A DNA stretch of 27,119 nt, taken from the NCBI GenBank assembly GCA_002317325.1, contig DCJB01000054.1, positions 1 to 27,119 on the forward strand, read 5' to 3'. Positions 23,817-27,119 of the stretch are shown in pieces. Position 1 is the stretch's first letter, and every line of letters begins with the position of its first letter. The DNA is from Bacteroidales bacterium UBA1711 (lineage in GTDB: Bacteria; Bacteroidota; Bacteroidia; Bacteroidales; P3). Both the position numbers and the translations under genes were made by a program. Under the pieces are notes generated by a model. The model did no database searches. It saw nothing but the letters and a program-made list of their open reading frames with translations, and had not been told where the DNA came from.

Positions 23817-25343
23817 ATGAAGCTCCGCTTTCTCGTCCTATTGGCCACCCTGTTCTCCCTCTCGGCCATCAGCCTGGTAATCATCCAAGTGGTGCAGACC
23901 CGCAAGACTGCGACCATCAGCAACAACCTGTTCAACATCAACGTGTGCAGTTCTGTTGAGAACGTGTGCGCCCAACTCGACCAGATGAAAATAGAGGAGT
24001 ACGTCACCAACAAAGAGCGCTACTACCTCCTCCGCCATCGCCGTGTAGATGAGCTGAACGAGAAAATGCAGAACCTCATCCGCGACAACAGCGACCTCTT
24101 CTATGACGAGCGGCGAATTGATTTCGGCATTTCGACACAAGACAGCGCATTCGCCCGCCCGGGATACAGCCTATACGAGCGAGAGAAAGGCATCATAGAC
24201 CAATACAACACACTCCTCAACGCCCGGAACCGTCTGCTCAACAGCGTGTCGGGCCGGAATCGAGGACACTCGCAAGCCACATTTGAACACGTCATCGATG
24301 CCTCCAAACTCAACTACCCGCTCTTAGACTCCCTCATTCGCGAAGAGCTCATCATCAACTGCGGAGAAGACCTCCACCCCACCATCGGGGTACTCCAATG
24401 CGACCGAGACACGCTGCTCTATTGCAGCAATCCGTCCGACTCGGACAAACTGACCAACACCGCATTCAAATACTCCTTCCAGCCAAACGGAATCTCGGTG
24501 AACAACAACCTCTACATACTACTCGCCTTTCCCACCTCGCCCAACCTCCTCACCAACAACACCAATCCCTACACACTGATAAGCGTCTGCCTCATCGTCA
24601 TCATCGCCATACTCTTCGTCTTCTCCATCCGAACCATTTGGAGCCAGAAGAAACTGGACGAGATGAAGACCGACTTCATCAACAACATGACGCACGAAAT
24701 CAAAACGCCGCTCGCCACAGTTGGCTTGGCGTGCGAGATGCTCAAAGACGAAACGATAGCCAACGATGCCGACACACGCCGCAACTCCCTGAACATCATC
24801 AGCGAAGAGAACCGAAAAATGCTCGTTCTCATTGAGACGCTCCTCCAGAGTGCGAAGATGGCAAGCAAGCGGTTCACCATATCGCCCAAAGAAGTTGACC
24901 TCAACCAAATCATACAGAACGCCGCGCGCAGTTTCAGCCTGACGCTGGCCAACCGCCACGGGACAATCAACCTCAACCTGCAGCCAATCACCGACACCCT
25001 CTATGCGGACGAGATGCACCTCTCAAACGCAATCCACAACCTCATTGACAACGCCATCAAATACTCCGAAGACGAGCTCCTCATCGACATCAGCACCCAG
25101 CAAAAAAGCGGCTTTGTCGTCCTGAAAATCGAAGACCACGGAATCGGCATTGCCAAAGATGACCAAGTCCACATCTTCGAGAAGTTCTACCGTGTCTCCA
25201 CTGGAAACGTTCACAACATCAAAGGATTTGGAATCGGGCTGAATTACGTGTCGCAAGTCGTCGCCTTGCACAGCGGAAAAATCACCATCGAAAGCGAACT
25301 GGGCAAAGGCTCAGTCTTCACAATTCAGCTGCCAACGGTATGA
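23817..25343 (+). CDS. Orphan membrane sensor histidine kinase
   Basis: This 508-aa protein has one membrane segment near residues 5-27, an extracytoplasmic sensor region of about 220 residues with no recognised domain, and a second membrane segment near 252-274. It has no HAMP domain; the kinase core follows directly. The phosphoacceptor His293 lies in DFINNMTHEIKTPLA. The ATPase part has the N box HLSNAIHNLIDNAIKYSED, G1 EDHGIGIAKDD, the F box EKFYRVS and G2 GFGIGLNYVSQVVALHSG, ending in GKGSVFTIQLP. All kinase motifs are intact, so it should be active. No response regulator is adjacent, so its partner must be encoded elsewhere. The last 26 bp overlap the convergent GT9 gene. The overall plan resembles RprX-like kinases of Bacteroides, but that identity is not claimed. 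Confidence 0.92.
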   Translation: MKLRFLVLLATLFSLSAISLVIIQVVQTRKTATISNNLFNINVCSSVENVCAQLDQMKIEEYVTNKERYYLLRHRRVDELNEKMQNLIRDNSDLFYDERRIDFGISTQDSAFARPGYSLYEREKGIIDQYNTLLNARNRLLNSVSGRNRGHSQATFEHVIDASKLNYPLLDSLIREELIINCGEDLHPTIGVLQCDRDTLLYCSNPSDSDKLTNTAFKYSFQPNGISVNNNLYILLAFPTSPNLLTNNTNPYTLISVCLIVIIAILFVFSIRTIWSQKKLDEMKTDFINNMTHEIKTPLATVGLACEMLKDETIANDADTRRNSLNIISEENRKMLVLIETLLQSAKMASKRFTISPKEVDLNQIIQNAARSFSLTLANRHGTINLNLQPITDTLYADEMHLSNAIHNLIDNAIKYSEDELLIDISTQQKSGFVVLKIEDHGIGIAKDDQVHIFEKFYRVSTGNVHNIKGFGIGLNYVSQVVALHSGKITIESELGKGSVFTIQLPTV

Positions 25344-26346
25344 CGAGGCGCACCTTCTCCAACACATCCTCTACCGAAATCCGACACAAGCAGGGGTAGT
25401 CGCCGTACTTGCACGCCTTGTTCCCATACTTTGAACAAGGGCGGCAGTCCATAACCTTCTGCACAGCCCAGACGGGGTTCTGCCGCCAGCCATAGAAGCC
25501 CCTGTCGGGGTGGGTGGCGCCCCAAATACTGACCACGGGCACACCGAGACACGAAGCGAAGTGCATATTGGCCGAATCCATGCTAATCATCAGCGCGAGC
25601 GACTTGATATGGTTCAACTCCTCGGCAAAACCACCCCCCCCTGCGAGAGAGGCGACACGGGGGATGCGGCCGCTCCACTCCTCCAACACGGCGGCCTCTC
25701 CCCTACCCCCGTAAAGAAACACCTCCACATTGGGGTATTGCGCCAGCCTCTCCACAAGAGACTCCATCAGGTGCAGCGGCCAAATCTTCCCTCTATGCTG
25801 AGCGAAAGGAGCAACACCGATACGCAACGTCCCATTCGAGGCCTTCTTAGGCACGAGATAATCCGAAGAGAGCGCCTGCAGCGAGGGCTGAGACTTGGCT
25901 GGATTGGTCAGCGTCAGGCCACACTTCACCAATACATCATTATAACGAGCCCAAGAAGGCTTCGCCTTGACAGTACGTTTGTTTATCGAATGTACCGGGA
26001 CACCGTGAAGGCGGAAGAGCCAATTCATGCCGATTACACGGTTCACATGGTGCATATCGGCAACCACATCAGGATTGTACACCCGCAGCGCAGAAAACAG
26101 GGCAGCCGAGGACTGCCTTTTATTAGTAGGTGCGAACTGCACATTCGACAACCCCTTGAAGAGGGGTTCGAGCAGCGGAGGGGCAGCCAAGACGAAACAG
26201 ACACGGGGGTTGGCAAGTGACCAACACCTGAGCACAGGCTGCAAAATTGCGACATCACCCAACGCCGACAAGCGGACAACAAGAACAGTTCTACTGTACT
26301 TCAAGACATCACTTCTTATAGAGCATTGGATTGAGCGAAGGGTCAT
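25318..26346 (-). CDS. Glycosyltransferase family 9 (heptosyltransferase-like)
   Basis: This protein (342 aa from ATG 26346) resembles ADP-heptose:LPS heptosyltransferases, which extend the lipopolysaccharide core on the inner face of the cytoplasmic membrane. The family start VLVVRLSALGDVAILQPVL is clear. The second domain has the sugar-nucleotide site with IGVAPFAQHRGKIWP, the strand ISMDSANMHFASCLGVPVVSIWGATHP (typical of GT9, read as two adjoining parts) and the C-terminal cysteine cluster CRPCSKYGNKACKYGDYPC. The start is uncertain. The ATG at 26346 overlaps the DUF4254 gene by 38 bp, while TTG at 26304 lies 4 nt after its stop and would begin MKYSRTVLVVRLSALGDV, which fits the family better. 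The 3' end overlaps the convergent kinase gene. Donor sugar is not determinable. Confidence 0.88.
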   Translation of the reverse strand: MTLRSIQCSIRSDVLKYSRTVLVVRLSALGDVAILQPVLRCWSLANPRVCFVLAAPPLLEPLFKGLSNVQFAPTNKRQSSAALFSALRVYNPDVVADMHHVNRVIGMNWLFRLHGVPVHSINKRTVKAKPSWARYNDVLVKCGLTLTNPAKSQPSLQALSSDYLVPKKASNGTLRIGVAPFAQHRGKIWPLHLMESLVERLAQYPNVEVFLYGGRGEAAVLEEWSGRIPRVASLAGGGGFAEELNHIKSLALMISMDSANMHFASCLGVPVVSIWGATHPDRGFYGWRQNPVWAVQKVMDCRPCSKYGNKACKYGDYPCLCRISVEDVLEKVRLVIPLAAEL

Positions 26347-26908
26347 TGTACATCTTCATCTGCCGGTAGAGCTTCATAACCTTTCTGCCAGCGGACAAAT
26401 CTGAGAGCAAAGTGTCAATAGCCTGGCATAAATCAGATTTTTGTGCGAGCAAGGTGTTATACTTAGCCAAGCACTTCTCATGATGTTCCGCCGAAGCATC
26501 CTTGCGTTCCACCTCGATACCAAAATGGTAGAGTTTCAGTGCCAAGATGGAGAGGCGGTCAATTGCCCAAGCCGGAGTCTCCGTATTAATCGAGGCATTC
26601 GGATGGGGCTTCACATCCTTAAACCGAGCAAGAAAAAAGTCATCAATACGCTCCACCAAGTCGGTGCGGTTCTGGTTCGACCTGTCAATCCAGCGTTTCA
26701 ACCTCAATGCTTCGACCGGGTCCACATCATCCGGGCGAATCAAATCCTCCAAATGCCACTGAACGGTGTCGATATAGCTCTTTTCCCAAAGGAGAAATTC
26801 AAAAGTATCAGGAGAAAACGGATTGCGAGAAGGATCGGTTACAGAGTCTGCGATGTGATACTGAGAGATTTGCTTCTCGAAGAGGCTGAAATAATCTAAA
26901 GCATTCAT
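26309..26908 (-). CDS. DUF4254 family protein
   Basis: This 199-aa cytoplasmic protein starts at the ATG at 26908 (MNALDYFSLF); the in-frame extension to 26935 would run through the promoter box. The DUF4254 hallmarks are NTETPAWAIDRLSILALKLYH and, at the C-terminus, KLYRQMKMYNDPSLNP. It is mainly helical with many charged residues and no signal peptide or membrane segment. Pairing with a GT9 glycosyltransferase, as here, is, to my recollection, common in Bacteroidota. A role in lipopolysaccharide or glycan assembly follows from that context only. The biochemical function is unknown. Confidence 0.88.
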   Translation of the reverse strand: MNALDYFSLFEKQISQYHIADSVTDPSRNPFSPDTFEFLLWEKSYIDTVQWHLEDLIRPDDVDPVEALRLKRWIDRSNQNRTDLVERIDDFFLARFKDVKPHPNASINTETPAWAIDRLSILALKLYHFGIEVERKDASAEHHEKCLAKYNTLLAQKSDLCQAIDTLLSDLSAGRKVMKLYRQMKMYNDPSLNPMLYKK

Positions 26909-26912
26909 GCTG

Positions 26913-26920
26913 CAAAGGTA
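26913..26920 (-). promoter_or_regulatory. Bacteroidota -7 box directly before the DUF4254 start
   Basis: CAAAGGTA on the plus strand gives TACCTTTG on the minus strand, an exact TAnnTTTG match. Only 4 bases separate it from the ATG at 26908, so transcription would begin at or next to the start codon. Confidence 0.55.
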
Positions 26921-26963
26921 CGAAATAAAACTCACATAGACAACGGGCGAGAAAAGAAAAGAC

Positions 26964-27090
26964 CGAGGGGAGGGACGGGGGGGGCGGAGAGGACGGAGAG
27001 GACGGGGGGGATGGAGAGACTGGGGGAGGACGGAAAAGCCGGAAAGACCGGAGAGTCCGGGAATGCCGGGGAGGGCGGCGGCGGGGGGGG
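26964..27090 (+). repeat. G-rich purine tract with short tandem units
   Basis: About 125 bases are dominated by G on the plus strand, with runs of eight G at 26977-26984 and 27083-27090, seven at 27004-27010 and five at 27022-27026. CGGAGAGGA occurs twice in tandem at 26985-27002. No reading frame fits it. It lies upstream of the DUF4254 promoter. Several guanine runs in close succession could form a G-quadruplex. Confidence 0.7.
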
Positions 27091-27119
27091 CATGAAAAAG
27101 AAAGGGAGCCTGATGTCAG

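Overview
ORGANISM. The window comes from a Bacteroidota genome, most likely an anaerobic, amino-acid-fermenting member of the Bacteroidales. Seven separate copies of the Bacteroidota -7 promoter box (TAnnTTTG) lie in front of genes. The window also has a type IX secretion (type B) C-terminal sorting domain, a fimbrillin-like lipoprotein, a DUF4249-like lipoprotein, and a lysine 5,6-aminomutase. The core is GC-rich by eye, so almost every gene has long antisense shadow ORFs. No genus is claimed. LAYOUT. (1) 1-4950, plus strand: the 3' end of a large Cys-Asp-Ser repeat protein exported by T9SS, a cytoplasmic-type FKBP prolyl isomerase, a 76-aa unknown protein, and a fimbrillin/FISUMP-like lipoprotein, closed by a 13-bp GC hairpin shared with the convergent trigger factor gene. 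(2) 4991-6340, minus: trigger factor, followed by a C-rich gene-free stretch. (3) 6856-8755, plus: a two-gene type II restriction-modification cassette (C5-methyltransferase and endonuclease, ATGA overlap) that looks less GC-rich than its surroundings and is probably acquired. (4) 18143 down to 8965, minus: a tightly packed run of seven genes, kamD-kamE-CoA transferase B-outer membrane barrel-GH2-like protein-tcdA-DUF4249-like lipoprotein. Its first three genes serve lysine fermentation and the last four are envelope and tRNA-modification genes. (5) 21257 down to 18179, minus: HU-like protein plus a 29-aa very basic protein, a strong terminator, then RNase E/G and a GH25 lysozyme. (6) 23751 down to 21486, minus: MTA/SAH nucleosidase-luxS (activated methyl cycle), tRNA-Arg(CCG), and a CPBP membrane protease that starts 14 nt after the tRNA. 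(7) 23817-25343, plus: an orphan sensor histidine kinase whose 3' end overlaps a convergent GT9 glycosyltransferase / DUF4254 pair (26908 down to 25318). The window ends in a G-rich purine tract. HOW THE GENES FIT TOGETHER. Lysine fermentation (KamDE and CoA transferase), methyl-cycle detoxification (MtnN, LuxS), RNA metabolism (RNase E/G, TcdA) and surface or envelope functions are interleaved. MOST INTERESTING POINTS. The GH2 family protein has lost both catalytic glutamates and the surrounding active-site motifs, so it is probably a secreted pseudoenzyme. The 29-aa basic protein between HU and RNase E/G is easily missed. The restriction enzyme has a Ser-x-Lys in place of the usual Asp/Glu-x-Lys. 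The DUF4254 gene appears to be transcribed without a leader. I see no CRISPR array, insertion sequence, phage gene or complete novel defence system.
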